NCBI GenBank assembly: GCA_965222895.1
Contig: CBDCVB010000002.1
Location: forward strand, 868,001 to 932,000
From: Bin87 sp965222895
GTDB taxonomy: Bacteria > Chloroflexota > Dehalococcoidia > Lucifugimonadales > UBA3495
Direction: 5' to 3'
DNA length: 64,000 nt
Shown here: piece after piece, positions 34,513 to 42,597 of the stretch
Position numbering within the stretch: position 1 is the first letter of the stretch
Layout: each line of letters opens with the position of its first letter
Translations under genes and position numbers: made by a program
The notes under the pieces: model-generated
The model's database searches: none
Seen by the model: only the letters and a program-made list of their open reading frames with translations
What the model was told of the DNA's origin: nothing

Positions 34513-34803
34513 ATGATAGTTGGCACGGTCCGCCACCGGGGATTGCGACGGTTGATTGAGGACGATGACCCACGTTTTCTACCGCCTGACCTGCTCAGTC
34601 GCGTAAGCCAAATCTTGGCCGCTGTGACCGTGGCCGATGATATTGAAGGCTTTATTGCCGATGCACCACCAGGCTGGCGCGTCCATCGACTATCTGGTGT
34701 TCGGCAGGCAGAATGGAGTGTTTCGATTTCCGGCAATTGGCGAATTACCTTTACGATAGAAGGGCGCTCCGTTGAAGGCTTGAATATGGAGGATTATCAC
34801 TGA
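34513..34803 (+). CDS. higB: HigB-type toxin (RelE superfamily mRNA interferase)
   Basis: 96 residues. VRHRGLRRLIEDDD, LPGWR-like PPGWRVHRLSGVRQAEWSVSI and SGNWRITFTIEG, with ending DYH, match HigB/GraT toxins that cut mRNA at the ribosome. ATG 34513 gives the usual length; an in-frame TTG at 34477 would add 12 residues. TTGACA at 34493-34498 may be a -35 box. The toxin gene precedes the antitoxin gene, the typical higBA order, with the stop overlapping the next start by one base (TGATG). Confidence 0.9.
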   Translation: MIVGTVRHRGLRRLIEDDDPRFLPPDLLSRVSQILAAVTVADDIEGFIADAPPGWRVHRLSGVRQAEWSVSISGNWRITFTIEGRSVEGLNMEDYH

Positions 34804-35114
34804 TGGCTACGACGAAGGGCATTAAGGTGAGAATGACTCCTCCCCATCCGGGCGATTTCATACGCTCGGAAGTAATTGAAGAATTGGGGTTGAGCGTGAC
34901 GCAAGCAGCCGAGATTCTGGGGGTGTGCCCGGCGACGCTTGCGGACCTGATCGACAGCAAGGTTGCACTGTTGCCGGAGATGGCCCTCCGGGTCGAGAAG
35001 GCTTTTGGCATCGGCATGGACATGATGCTGCGGATTCAAGCTTGGTATGATGTTACCCAAATGCGCGCCCGCGCCGATGATATCGACGTTCAGCCCTATG
35101 TGCCGGTGGCGTAA
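34803..35114 (+). CDS. higA: HigA-type antitoxin (HTH/XRE)
   Basis: 103 residues. PPHPGDFIRSEVIEELGLSVTQAAEILGV holds a helix-turn-helix and MALRVEKAFGIGMDMMLRIQAWYD is the usual HigA C-terminal block. It neutralises HigB and normally represses its own operon by binding an upstream operator. It is translationally coupled to higB. In this orientation it ends 30 nt before the convergent gamma-carbonic-anhydrase-like gene. Confidence 0.93.
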   Translation: MATTKGIKVRMTPPHPGDFIRSEVIEELGLSVTQAAEILGVCPATLADLIDSKVALLPEMALRVEKAFGIGMDMMLRIQAWYDVTQMRARADDIDVQPYVPVA

Positions 35115-35144
35115 GGAGGCAACTCTCGTCCTGCCGGCGTTGCC

Positions 35145-35669
35145 CTACTCGCTGGCCGGTATTTGGAGGCCGAGGCCGGCGGCTATGAACCTTTTGCCGT
35201 TGCGCTGGTAGCCGGCGGTGGGGTCTTCGAGGCGCTTGCGGTGCACCGCCGGTAGCTCGCGGATGCGGCCGGGCACACCTACGACCAGCGACTCCGGCGG
35301 GATGGCGGCTCCGGTTACGATGGCGCCCGCGCCAATCAGCACGTAGTCGCCCACGTCGCAGTCCTCCAGGCACACCGCGTTGACGCCAATCATCACGTTG
35401 TTGCCGATTTTGCCGCCGTGCACCACCGCGCCGTGGGTCATCAGCACGTTGTCGCCCAGCTCCAGGAAGTCGTCGGTGTGCAGGACGCAGTTGTCCTGGA
35501 TGGAGCAGTTCTTGCCAATGATAATCTGCCCGTAGTCGCCGCGAATCACCGCGCCGGGCCAGATGCTGGTGCCCTCGCCGATGATGACGTCGCCGACGAT
35601 GTAGGCGGCCTCGCTGACGAACACGCTGGGATGAATTTGGGGCGACTTGCCGTCGATGCTGCGAATCAA
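35145..35669 (-). CDS. Gamma-carbonic anhydrase-like hexapeptide-repeat protein
   Basis: 174 residues from TTG 35669, chosen because AGGAG lies 7 nt upstream on the minus strand; the longer open frame runs into repeat DNA and is not coding. The protein is a left-handed beta-helix of hexapeptide repeats (VGDVIIGEGTSIWPGAVIRGD, IIIGKNCSIQD). His residues in NCVLHTD and THGAVVHGGKIG match the zinc ligands of gamma-class carbonic anhydrases (Cam/YrdA-like). Activity may be carbonic anhydrase or unknown. A C-terminal extension (NGKRFIAAGLGLQ) follows the helix. Confidence 0.87.
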   Translation of the reverse strand: MIRSIDGKSPQIHPSVFVSEAAYIVGDVIIGEGTSIWPGAVIRGDYGQIIIGKNCSIQDNCVLHTDDFLELGDNVLMTHGAVVHGGKIGNNVMIGVNAVCLEDCDVGDYVLIGAGAIVTGAAIPPESLVVGVPGRIRELPAVHRKRLEDPTAGYQRNGKRFIAAGLGLQIPASE

Positions 35670-35709
35670 AGCGTAACTCCTGGGTAATGTGGGTGGGTGT
35701 ATTGTACAT

Positions 35710-35731
35710 GGATACACAGGATGGACAGGAT
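35710..35731 (+). repeat. GGATACACAGGATNGACAGGAT repeat, copy 2
   Basis: GGATACACAGGATGGACAGG, differing at one base from the copy at 28831. Confidence 0.6.
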
Positions 35732-35760
35732 GGAACGACGTTGGCGCGGCAATCTCGCTT

Positions 35761-35799
35761 CCCCTCACCCCCGCCCCTTCTCCCGGAGGGCGAGGGGAG
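35761..35799 (+). repeat. CTCACCCCAACCC/CTCTCC repeat, copy 4
   Basis: CCCCTCACCCCCGCCCCTTC, TCCCGGAGGGCGAGGGGAG; a diverged copy located 11 bp from the palindromic element copy D. Confidence 0.65.
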
Positions 35800-35809
35800 T
35801 TCGGCCTGC

Positions 35810-35918
35810 TGTCATTGCGAGGAGCGGAGCGACGTGGCAATCTCGTCGCCGTAGCAATGGTGGGTTGCCAACGGGTGGTTAACCGCAACGAGATTGCCAC
35901 GCTGCGCTCGCAATGACA
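35810..35918 (+). repeat. TGTCATTGCGAG palindromic element, copy D
   Basis: 109 bp: TGTCATTGCGAGGAGCGGAG ... GCGCTCGCAATGACA, with arms GACGTGGCAATCTCGT and ACGAGATTGCCACGCTG. The interior differs from copies B and E and the outer flank AAAGTGGG is lacking. Confidence 0.85.
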
Positions 35919-36315
35919 GTTTAGAGGGCGGACTTACCGTTGCCCGTTTTTATAAAATGGCCCAAAATTGGTTTTATTGCGGTAATACTCCCGTAATACT
36001 CGGTGGGCTAGAATTGCGTGGTATGGCTATCAATCTGAACATCCGTCTCGGCCTGCCGGCAGCCCGCCGGTGTTTTGCCGACGGGCTACGCATAGGAGGT
36101 GCAACGCCGAACTACGTCGAACGCCGCACGGGGTCGGGGGTACAGCCCTCGTCCTGGCGCCTGTTGGCAATTGGCAAACCGGCCCGTTACTTTCGGCCAC
36201 TGGTTTCCCGCTTTTGTAGGAATGACGGTGGCTTTTGCTGGAATGACCGTATTTGTCAACAGACCGTAGCAAAAAAGAACTAACCGAACGACAATCTCAA
36301 GGGAGATTCTGTCAA

Positions 36316-39300
36316 ATGAGTAGCAAAACGAGAAAACTGATTTGGTCAGTGCCCCTGATGGCGACCCTCGCCGTCGTGGGCGCATTGGCCGTTTTTGTGG
36401 CGCTGGGCCTGCCCAACGCCAATCCCGCCGAGGCGCAGGACGGTGATTTCGACACTGAACCTGGTGCGCCCGCCGACATAGCTTTGACCGCAGGAAACGG
36501 CGAGATCACCGTGGTGATTACGGAGCCGGCCAATCCGGGAATCCCGGAGTTCAAAGGCTATAAACTCCAATACAACCAGCACAACGGTGCTGCCAGCCCG
36601 GCCGCTAACGATACCGGATGGACCGATGTATCAGGTACCGTTGCATTAAGGAGAAACGGTGATGGCGCAATCAAAGTCACCGGATTGACAAATAGTATGA
36701 AGTACTATTTCCGGGCTGCCGTCACCTTTGGTACCGACATGGGTCCGTATCGGAGCGACGACGCAGACTATGCAACCCCAGTAGCCGGCAGGCCGGGCAA
36801 GCCGGAAGACATAACGGTCACCCAATCCGGTGTTAACGAGATCACTGTGACTTGGAAGGCACCGGCGAACGACGGCGGCTCGCCGATCATTGCATATAGG
36901 GTGAAGTGGAATGATAATACGGGAGAAGACGATGAGAAGACAATTACTGACCTTCGTGATGGCCTTACTACCACGTTAGAATCTGAGCACTTGACAGCTA
37001 ACGCCAAGGTGACGGTGAAGGTATGGGCTCGCAACTCGATTGATGACGCGGTTGCTGATGGCGCAGAGGGTATGTCCAGCACGTTCACCATGTCAGATGC
37101 GCCTGACATCACCAAGTTGGCCTTCAGAGGCACCATCTCGTCGAGTTCCACGAGCGGTGGCGTTGCGCCGGACTTGACGCTGGTCATTTCTTCACTGTCG
37201 TCAGGACTGCCGGTTGGCAGCTCCATCGTGCTGTACCTGGAGGACGACTTCAATGAGCCGGATTCCATTCCGGCCAGCTCGGTGTACTTCGTGGCCGACC
37301 GATCCAAGTCCGTTCCGACGGGCAATGGCGCCCGCGTGTATGCCACAACGGCGGCCAGGGTTGACACGGATGACTATTTCGATGCTACCAAGAAAGACAT
37401 CAGCATCCGGGTTTTCATCCCTGATATGTGTACCTCCGACGCCTCCGAGTGCTCGAGTGCCGATGGTCCCGAAAAGGGCCAGCGGCTAACGATGGTCATC
37501 GAGAAGACCTCAGAGATTAAGAACCCCACCGAAGCGGGCAGCCACAGCGCCGACTTCCGGGTCATTGGTCCCGCGGATTCGGTTCCCCTCATCGGGCCCG
37601 CCGGTGGCAAGGCCGCTCACAAGGGTATCGTCGAGCTGGAAACCGGCGCCAAGATTGAGTTGTCCGATAACAACAACAAGCGCGGCTTCGAGATGGTGGT
37701 AATCGCCAGCGGGTTCAATGACGGCACTTCTGCCGTAGCCTATGTGCTGGTTCAGCAAACCGGTGAGCCAACCTGCGAAGACGTTATCTCGGGAGGCGTC
37801 CAGGTCGGAGACAAAACTGTGGGCTCTGACGATGTGGCTAAGATAGCGGTTGCAGTCAGCTCGCCTACCTTCAAGCCGGGCAAGGTCAACTACATCTGCG
37901 TATCCGACGGCGAGGGCCGCCGGGCTGACGGTGACGTTGAACAGTTCGAGCTGGAAGACTCCATTCGCGTGGTTCCTGACTCGGTAAACGCCGGTGACAC
38001 TGTTACCGTGTTCGCTGAGGACTTCACGCCAGGCCTCCCTGCCACCAAGGTGGAAGTGGGCGGTGTGGACATCTTCGGGTGGTCCGACGCCAAGGTTAGT
38101 ATCCCTGTGACCAGGAGTGATGGTTCGTCTACCGGAACCTTCGTAATGCCCAGCTCCATCAACGGCAACCCGGTGGTGGGTATCAAAGCGGTTAAAGTCC
38201 ACTTTGGCACTGCCAACGCCGCTACCAAGATCACGGTTGCCCCAGCCGGTCTGGTGGCCAGCAAGACCGACGTACTGCCCAACGAAAGCATCACCATTAC
38301 CGGTAGTGGTTTCGGCACGCAGTCCTGCGTTCCCGTTAAAAACATCAAGTTGGACGACGTGGCAATCCAGGTGGACACTGACTCCCGGATCCGGTGCGAC
38401 CCTGACGGCAGCAGCGGTCCCCTGGACACGATTGACGCCGTGGAAGTGTCTAACTCCGGTCAGTTCGTCGCCACGGTAACCCTGTGGCAGGAAACCGGCA
38501 CTGACAACCCGACGCTGATTTTCGGTTCCCACACGTTGAAGGTGGAGGACAGCAAGGGTTTCACCGGGTCCACCACCCTGACCATCGCGGAACCCACGAT
38601 CTCCGTGGTCCCGGAAGTGGCTGGTCCGCGTGACTACGTCACAATCCGCGGCGCGAATTGGCCCGTGGACAACCCGGACAACTCTAACGCCGGACTGGTT
38701 CAGGTGGAAATTGAGGACGACCCTCGCGGGAAGCGCCTCTACAATGTGTACACCAACGGCACCGGTGGCTTCGCGGTGGAGCACCGCGTGTCCAAGGACG
38801 TCACCATTCCCTCTAGCGTCAAGGTTACCGTTAGCTACGGTACAACGGCCGTGGTCAAGATTGGTTCGTTCGCGATACCGGCCGCCACCATTAAGGTTGA
38901 ACCGGCGGCAGCGCAGCCTGGCGACCTCGTCACCCTGTCTGCTACGGACATGAAGCCCTACGCTTCGGCTGACGAAGTAAAGATTGGTGGTTCCGAGGTT
39001 AACTTCGACTCCACCAATACCGACATCGACGGCAACATCAGTCTCTCGAACCTGCTGGTTCCGGGTCTCGATCCGGGCGTCTACAGCATCCTGATGAATG
39101 TCGATGGCACCATCGCCATCGGCGAGCTTGAGATACTGGCCGAGGACAGCGCGGCCGGCGCCAAGGCGGAATTGCCTGGCGCGCTGGAAGCGTTGGGCGA
39201 CAATCTGGTCCGCGTGTTCCACCACAATGGCGTGACCAAGGATTGGGACTTCTTTGACCCCAGGCCTGACTACGCCGAAGCGAGCACGCTGAAGGCCCTG

Positions 39301-39420
39301 GTCAACGGCGCGCCCTACTGGGTGCTCGTTTCCGAAGGCCAGGAGAATGTTTTGCTCAACAACAAGGCTCACACCCTCACCTGCGTGGACGGCGACTGCT
39401 GGAACCAGATTGTCTGGTAA
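36316..39420 (+). CDS. Large secreted FN3/IPT-domain protein
   Basis: 1034 residues from ATG 36316 (AAGGGAG upstream). A signal peptide covers about residues 1-40, ending AEA-QD. Two fibronectin type III domains lie near 48-156 and 159-258 (ITVTWKAPANDGGSPIIAYRVKW). The later part has at least four IPT/TIG-like segments starting IRVVPDSVNAGDTVTV, VLPNESITITGSGFG, ISVVPEVAGPRDYVTI and IKVEPAAAQPGDLVTL. The C-terminal ~80 residues (RVFHHNGVTKDWDFFDP..YWVLVSEGQ) form a separate domain I recall from other Chloroflexota surface proteins. No LPXTG or terminal helix is present, so it is probably exported or surface-associated. It is followed by a collagen-like protein gene in the same direction. Confidence 0.82.
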   Translation: MSSKTRKLIWSVPLMATLAVVGALAVFVALGLPNANPAEAQDGDFDTEPGAPADIALTAGNGEITVVITEPANPGIPEFKGYKLQYNQHNGAASPAANDTGWTDVSGTVALRRNGDGAIKVTGLTNSMKYYFRAAVTFGTDMGPYRSDDADYATPVAGRPGKPEDITVTQSGVNEITVTWKAPANDGGSPIIAYRVKWNDNTGEDDEKTITDLRDGLTTTLESEHLTANAKVTVKVWARNSIDDAVADGAEGMSSTFTMSDAPDITKLAFRGTISSSSTSGGVAPDLTLVISSLSSGLPVGSSIVLYLEDDFNEPDSIPASSVYFVADRSKSVPTGNGARVYATTAARVDTDDYFDATKKDISIRVFIPDMCTSDASECSSADGPEKGQRLTMVIEKTSEIKNPTEAGSHSADFRVIGPADSVPLIGPAGGKAAHKGIVELETGAKIELSDNNNKRGFEMVVIASGFNDGTSAVAYVLVQQTGEPTCEDVISGGVQVGDKTVGSDDVAKIAVAVSSPTFKPGKVNYICVSDGEGRRADGDVEQFELEDSIRVVPDSVNAGDTVTVFAEDFTPGLPATKVEVGGVDIFGWSDAKVSIPVTRSDGSSTGTFVMPSSINGNPVVGIKAVKVHFGTANAATKITVAPAGLVASKTDVLPNESITITGSGFGTQSCVPVKNIKLDDVAIQVDTDSRIRCDPDGSSGPLDTIDAVEVSNSGQFVATVTLWQETGTDNPTLIFGSHTLKVEDSKGFTGSTTLTIAEPTISVVPEVAGPRDYVTIRGANWPVDNPDNSNAGLVQVEIEDDPRGKRLYNVYTNGTGGFAVEHRVSKDVTIPSSVKVTVSYGTTAVVKIGSFAIPAATIKVEPAAAQPGDLVTLSATDMKPYASADEVKIGGSEVNFDSTNTDIDGNISLSNLLVPGLDPGVYSILMNVDGTIAIGELEILAEDSAAGAKAELPGALEALGDNLVRVFHHNGVTKDWDFFDPRPDYAEASTLKALVNGAPYWVLVSEGQENVLLNNKAHTLTCVDGDCWNQIVW

Positions 39421-39526
39421 ATCCACCGCGCCTCAACTGACGTAAAGTCATTGGAGCACGCAAAAGTACCCACCCCAAAGCGTAAGCGGCGGGGTGGGAA
39501 AACCCCCACAAGCAGGAGCGAATGAG

Positions 39527-40195
39527 ATGAAGAGAATTGGAGCGATGGCGGCGGTGGCATTGATTGCCCTGCTGTTGGCGTTGCCCCTCGGAGCCGCAAT
39601 GGCTCAGGACGGGGCTCCCGCCGCCGGCAACCTGCCGCCAGCAACCCTGTTCGGGACGGTAACGGCCGATGGCCTGCCTGTGTCCGAAGGAACAATGATT
39701 ACGGCCATGGTTGGCGACGAGATAGTCGGCTCCACCATGGTTAAGGTCGGGGGCGCGTTTGGCCCGCTGAAACTGATGCAGCCCTCCGGTCAGGACATGG
39801 TGGTTACCTTCAAGGTGGGAGACCGGATGTCGGGCTTCACCTACAACTGGGCGAGCGGTGGTCTGGATAACGAGATGATTACCGCGAACCTGGCTGACGA
39901 CGCCGGAGCCATGGGGCCAGCCGGCCCTGCGGGCGCTCCGGGCGCGGCCGGCGTCGCCGGGCCGAAGGGAGATCCGGGAGCCCCCGGTGAGCAGGGCGCG
40001 CAAGGCGCGCAAGGCCCCGCGGGTGAACCCGGTGCTGCGGGCGCGGATGGCGCTGCGGGCACCCAAGGCCCCCAGGGGCCCGTCGGTGGACCTGGCAGCG
40101 CCGGTTCCATGGGCATCATCGCGCTCATCGTGGCCATCGTGGCGGCGATAATCGGCGTGGTTGCCATCATCATGGGCCGGCGTCAAACCGCCTAA
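39527..40195 (+). CDS. Collagen-like repeat membrane protein
   Basis: 222 residues from ATG 39527 (AGGAG at 39513). A signal peptide (about 1-26, ending AMA-QD), a globular beta-rich segment (40-120, LFGTVTADGLPVSEGTMITA), then about 23 Gly-X-Y triplets (residues 127-196, GPAGPAGAPGAAG..GPKGDPGAPGEQG) that should form a collagen triple helix, and a C-terminal membrane helix (197-216) with GRRQTA on the cytoplasmic side. It would display a trimeric stalk on the cell surface. A strong terminator follows. Confidence 0.88.
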   Translation: MKRIGAMAAVALIALLLALPLGAAMAQDGAPAAGNLPPATLFGTVTADGLPVSEGTMITAMVGDEIVGSTMVKVGGAFGPLKLMQPSGQDMVVTFKVGDRMSGFTYNWASGGLDNEMITANLADDAGAMGPAGPAGAPGAAGVAGPKGDPGAPGEQGAQGAQGPAGEPGAAGADGAAGTQGPQGPVGGPGSAGSMGIIALIVAIVAAIIGVVAIIMGRRQTA

Positions 40196-40217
40196 CCGCT
40201 GCTGACCAGGCCCAAAG

Positions 40218-40249
40218 CCCCCGCCGATTCAGGTCGGCGGGGGTTTTTT
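40218..40249 (+). terminator. Rho-independent terminator after collagen-like gene
   Basis: CCCCCGCCGA, loop TTCAGG, TCGGCGGGGG, then TTTTTT; begins 22 nt after the stop. Confidence 0.95.
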
Positions 40250-40288
40250 ATTCGGCGGGGTTTTTTTATTGAAGGCGGGGGTGGCTGG

Positions 40289-40294
40289 TATAAT
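40289..40294 (+). promoter_or_regulatory. -10 box (TATAAT) for the hendecad membrane protein
   Basis: Perfect TATAAT 25 nt before the TTG start at 40320. TTATTG at 40266-40271 is a possible -35 with a 17-nt spacer. Confidence 0.55.
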
Positions 40295-40319
40295 GCGCCC
40301 ATAGCGGAGGATACTAAAG

Positions 40320-40805
40320 TTGGCTGAAATGGACCCAGTACTCCAGCTGACCGGCATATACGCCGGGATCATCCTCGCCGTGGTGACGCTCCTGTGCAGC
40401 GTTTACGCCTGGGACAGCAACCGCCGGCAGCAGGATATGCAGCGGCAGTTCCGGGAAGCGCGGGAAGATATGCAGCGGCAGTTCCAGGAAGCGCGGGAAG
40501 ATATGCAGCGGCAGTTCCAGGAAGCGCGGGAAGACCGGCAACTCCTCCGCGAAGATATGCAGCGGCAGTTCCAGGAAGCGCGGGAAGACCGGCAACTCCT
40601 CCGCGAAGACATGCAGCAGCAGTTCCAGCAGGTCCGCGAGGAAAATCGCCGCGAGCACTTGGAGATTCTGCGGGTAATCGCCCAGCACTTGCACATCGAG
40701 GACGGCACGGTGGTGGCCCCGGTGGGCGACGCCAACCCGACGGGAACGCCGGCCCCGGTGGGCGACGCCAACCCGACGGGAACGCCGGCCCCGGCTGACA
40801 ACTAG
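40320..40805 (+). CDS. Membrane-anchored hendecad coiled-coil protein
   Basis: 161 residues from TTG 40320, supported by GGAGG 9 nt upstream; the ATG at 40329 would be too far from it. One N-terminal membrane helix (about 10-30, GIYAGIILAVVTLLCSVYAW), then repeats of EDMQRQFQEAR (11 residues) and EDRQLLR blocks to residue ~110, forming a charged coiled coil, and finally two copies of APVGDANPTGTP. The DNA repeats of 33 and 36 bp are nearly identical, so copy number may vary between strains. It is the topological mirror of the protein at 14499. Function unknown. Confidence 0.72.
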   Translation: MAEMDPVLQLTGIYAGIILAVVTLLCSVYAWDSNRRQQDMQRQFREAREDMQRQFQEAREDMQRQFQEAREDRQLLREDMQRQFQEAREDRQLLREDMQQQFQQVREENRREHLEILRVIAQHLHIEDGTVVAPVGDANPTGTPAPVGDANPTGTPAPADN

Positions 40806-40838
40806 CTGCCCGGCTCAGCCCCCCATCCTAGGTACAAC

Positions 40839-40880
40839 CCTCACCCCAACCCCTCTCCCATAAAAGGAGAGGGGCTTTTT
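40839..40880 (+). terminator. CTCTCCC-family repeat acting as terminator (copy 5)
   Basis: CCCTCACCCCAA leads into CCCCTCTCC (40851-40859), loop CTAAAA-like, GGAGAGGGG (40866-40874), C and TTTTT. It combines the dispersed repeat with a complete Rho-independent terminator, 34 nt after the stop of the coiled-coil gene. Confidence 0.8.
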
Positions 40881-41029
40881 CGCGCCATCAACTCCGTTTT
40901 CGGCTAAACCCGCAATCGCTCCGCTTGGCGACGGTGGCGTAGGTTGGGTAAGATTTACGGGAACCGCACATCGGTAGTTTGATGTCAGTTTGGTCGCCAG
41001 GATTGGGTGCCAGGAAGAGGAGGGCGGTT

Positions 41030-41818
41030 ATGCGGCAATGGCAATTGGTTAGAGGCTTTCACGCAAGCAGGATGATGGTATTTTGGGCCGCCATAGTGGC
41101 GTTGCTGCTGGTTGCGCTGCTGGGCGCGCTGGGAGCCGGCCCCGATGAACCGCCGGGAGCAAGCGCCGTCAAGGTGGGTAACGCCGGCGATGGTGGCGAA
41201 CCCGCGGGAGCCGGTCCCGGCGCAAATGCCGGCCAGTGGGATGTTTTTGAAGGCCACGCCTTCGCCGCCGGCGGCCTTACGCCCGACGGGTTGCCGCTGG
41301 TGGCCTGCCTCGGCGGCTGCGAAGCTGGGTATGTCAGCGATCCGGTAAGGGTGGAGTCCGAAGGACGTTACACCGGATTGAAAGTTAGTCGTGATCAGTC
41401 CGATGCCGATGGCGGGGTCGACGGCCTCGTGATCGACGGTGACGTGGTTACCTTCTGGCTGGTGGGCGAGGAGAATCGGGTGCGCGCCGACCAGGCGGTG
41501 CTGTTCCGGGGCAGCGCCCAGACCCGCAAGCTGCAACTGAGCTTCGCCGCCGTTCCCACTGTACCTGGCGTGGAGGAGCAGGAAGCGGTCTCCCCAGTTC
41601 TTGTGGATGCAGCGCCCAGGTGGTCCACAACCGATTTGACGCTGCCCAACCCGGTCGAGCTGGGCCTGTTGCCAGCTGATTCGGCGCAGGCGTTCGCGGC
41701 TACAACCTTCCGTTATGGTGGGATGCCGCTGCTGCCGGGGTTCGCAATCGTGCTGGGATTGCTGCTGGCGCTGACGGGCGGGTCGGTGCTCCTCTACCGC
41801 CGCCGTCTGACCTGGTAA
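41030..41818 (+). CDS. Membrane protein with two terminal helices and an extracytoplasmic domain
   Basis: 262 residues from ATG 41030, which has GAGGAGGG 6 nt upstream; the frame is open to 40979. A hydrophobic helix at about 15-36 (MMVFWAAIVALLLVALLGAL) and another near the C-terminus (235-255, LPGFAIVLGLLLALTGGSVL) flank a soluble region with a CLGGCEAG motif, presumably a disulfide, and beta-strand patterns (VDGLVIDGDVVTFWLVG). The YRRRLTW tail is probably cytoplasmic. The family is not recognised; no enzyme motif is visible. Confidence 0.65.
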   Translation: MRQWQLVRGFHASRMMVFWAAIVALLLVALLGALGAGPDEPPGASAVKVGNAGDGGEPAGAGPGANAGQWDVFEGHAFAAGGLTPDGLPLVACLGGCEAGYVSDPVRVESEGRYTGLKVSRDQSDADGGVDGLVIDGDVVTFWLVGEENRVRADQAVLFRGSAQTRKLQLSFAAVPTVPGVEEQEAVSPVLVDAAPRWSTTDLTLPNPVELGLLPADSAQAFAATTFRYGGMPLLPGFAIVLGLLLALTGGSVLLYRRRLTW

Positions 41819-41875
41819 GCCATCGAGCAGTAACCACCAACTCGGCGCGGCGGCTTGCCCGACGCTGGTGAAGCG

Positions 41876-42553
41876 TTAGAGCAGGCGGAACTGGGGCGTC
41901 AGCAGGCCGATTTGCAGGCTTGGCGGCAGGTTGTTGCGCGTTACCTGCAACCGGCCCTGGGGTTCCAGGGTGCCCTCCGCCACGCCCAGTTCCCGAAGGA
42001 AGGCCTGCGGGCTGTCCGGCTCGATGGTTGACGGTTCGCCGCCGGCCCGGTAGTGCATGGGGATGAGCCACCTGGCATCCAGCTGCTGCGCCGTTTGGTT
42101 GATGGCCCGGTAGGACAACAGGTTGTGCTCGGCGCCGCCGGCGGGAGCCAGCACCACGTCGGCCGGCCCCACCAGGTCAATCTGCTGCGCGGTCAGCGGC
42201 TGCGTGATGTTACCCAAGTGGCAGATGTTCAGGCCGTCGATGGTAACGGTGTAGGCGACGTTGCGTTTTTCGCGCGGTGTATCCGCCGGCAAGGGCGACA
42301 TTACGGCCCTGATGATGATGCCCTGGAATTCGTACTCGCCGGGCATATTGAATACGCGTGGGTCGCCGGGCAGGTCGGAGGCGTCGTTGTGCAGCGAATC
42401 GTCGTGGCTCACGGTAACCGCCACCACCTCCTGCGCTTGCCGTGGGTCGATGTGTACGCCCAGCGACTGCGAGTACGGGTCGGTAATCACCGCCAGCCCG
42501 GTTGCAGAGGAGCGCAGTCGGAAGCAGGCGTGTCCCAGCCAGTAAATGTCCAT
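41876..42553 (-). CDS. MBL-fold metal-dependent hydrolase (UlaG-like)
   Basis: 225 residues. MDIYWLGHACFRLRS starts like YddR/UlaG-type lactamase-B proteins, VTVSHDDSLHND stands for the HxHxDH metal motif in altered form, LNICHLGN supplies the next His and LIPMHYR the last. It probably binds one or two metal ions but the motif HDDSLHND lacks the first His pair of canonical enzymes. Substrate unknown. It lies 44 nt downstream of bioY on the same strand, possibly co-transcribed. Confidence 0.83.
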   Translation of the reverse strand: MDIYWLGHACFRLRSSATGLAVITDPYSQSLGVHIDPRQAQEVVAVTVSHDDSLHNDASDLPGDPRVFNMPGEYEFQGIIIRAVMSPLPADTPREKRNVAYTVTIDGLNICHLGNITQPLTAQQIDLVGPADVVLAPAGGAEHNLLSYRAINQTAQQLDARWLIPMHYRAGGEPSTIEPDSPQAFLRELGVAEGTLEPQGRLQVTRNNLPPSLQIGLLTPQFRLL

Positions 42554-42597
42554 AGTCAGCCAGCGTCAGAGGGTGTGGAATGTTACCGGGTTGGGAG

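Larger units (their letters stand above)
35670..36315. other. Repeat-rich gene-free spacer
   Basis: 646 nt between the gamma-CA-like gene and the FN3/IPT gene. In order: GGATACACAGG repeat (35710-35731), CTCTCCC repeat (35761-35799), TGTCATTGCGAG element (35810-35918), a direct repeat GTAATACTCCCGTAATACTC (about 35983-36002), a hairpin AGCCCG/CGGGCT (36061-36087), and two copies of CTTTTG(T/C)(A/T)GGAATGAC at 36212-36249. No gene is convincing. A structured RNA in 36040-36180 cannot be excluded. Confidence 0.65.

Noticed and set aside
36040..36190. Riboswitch (for example cyclic di-GMP) before the FN3/IPT gene
   Set aside because: There is a stable hairpin at 36061-36087 and an unusual sequence, but the conserved loops of c-di-GMP-I or other known riboswitches do not match.
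36024..36283. Small open frame MAINLNIRLGLPAARR in the repeat-rich spacer
   Set aside because: No ribosome site and it overlaps repeat-like DNA; no recognisable protein features.
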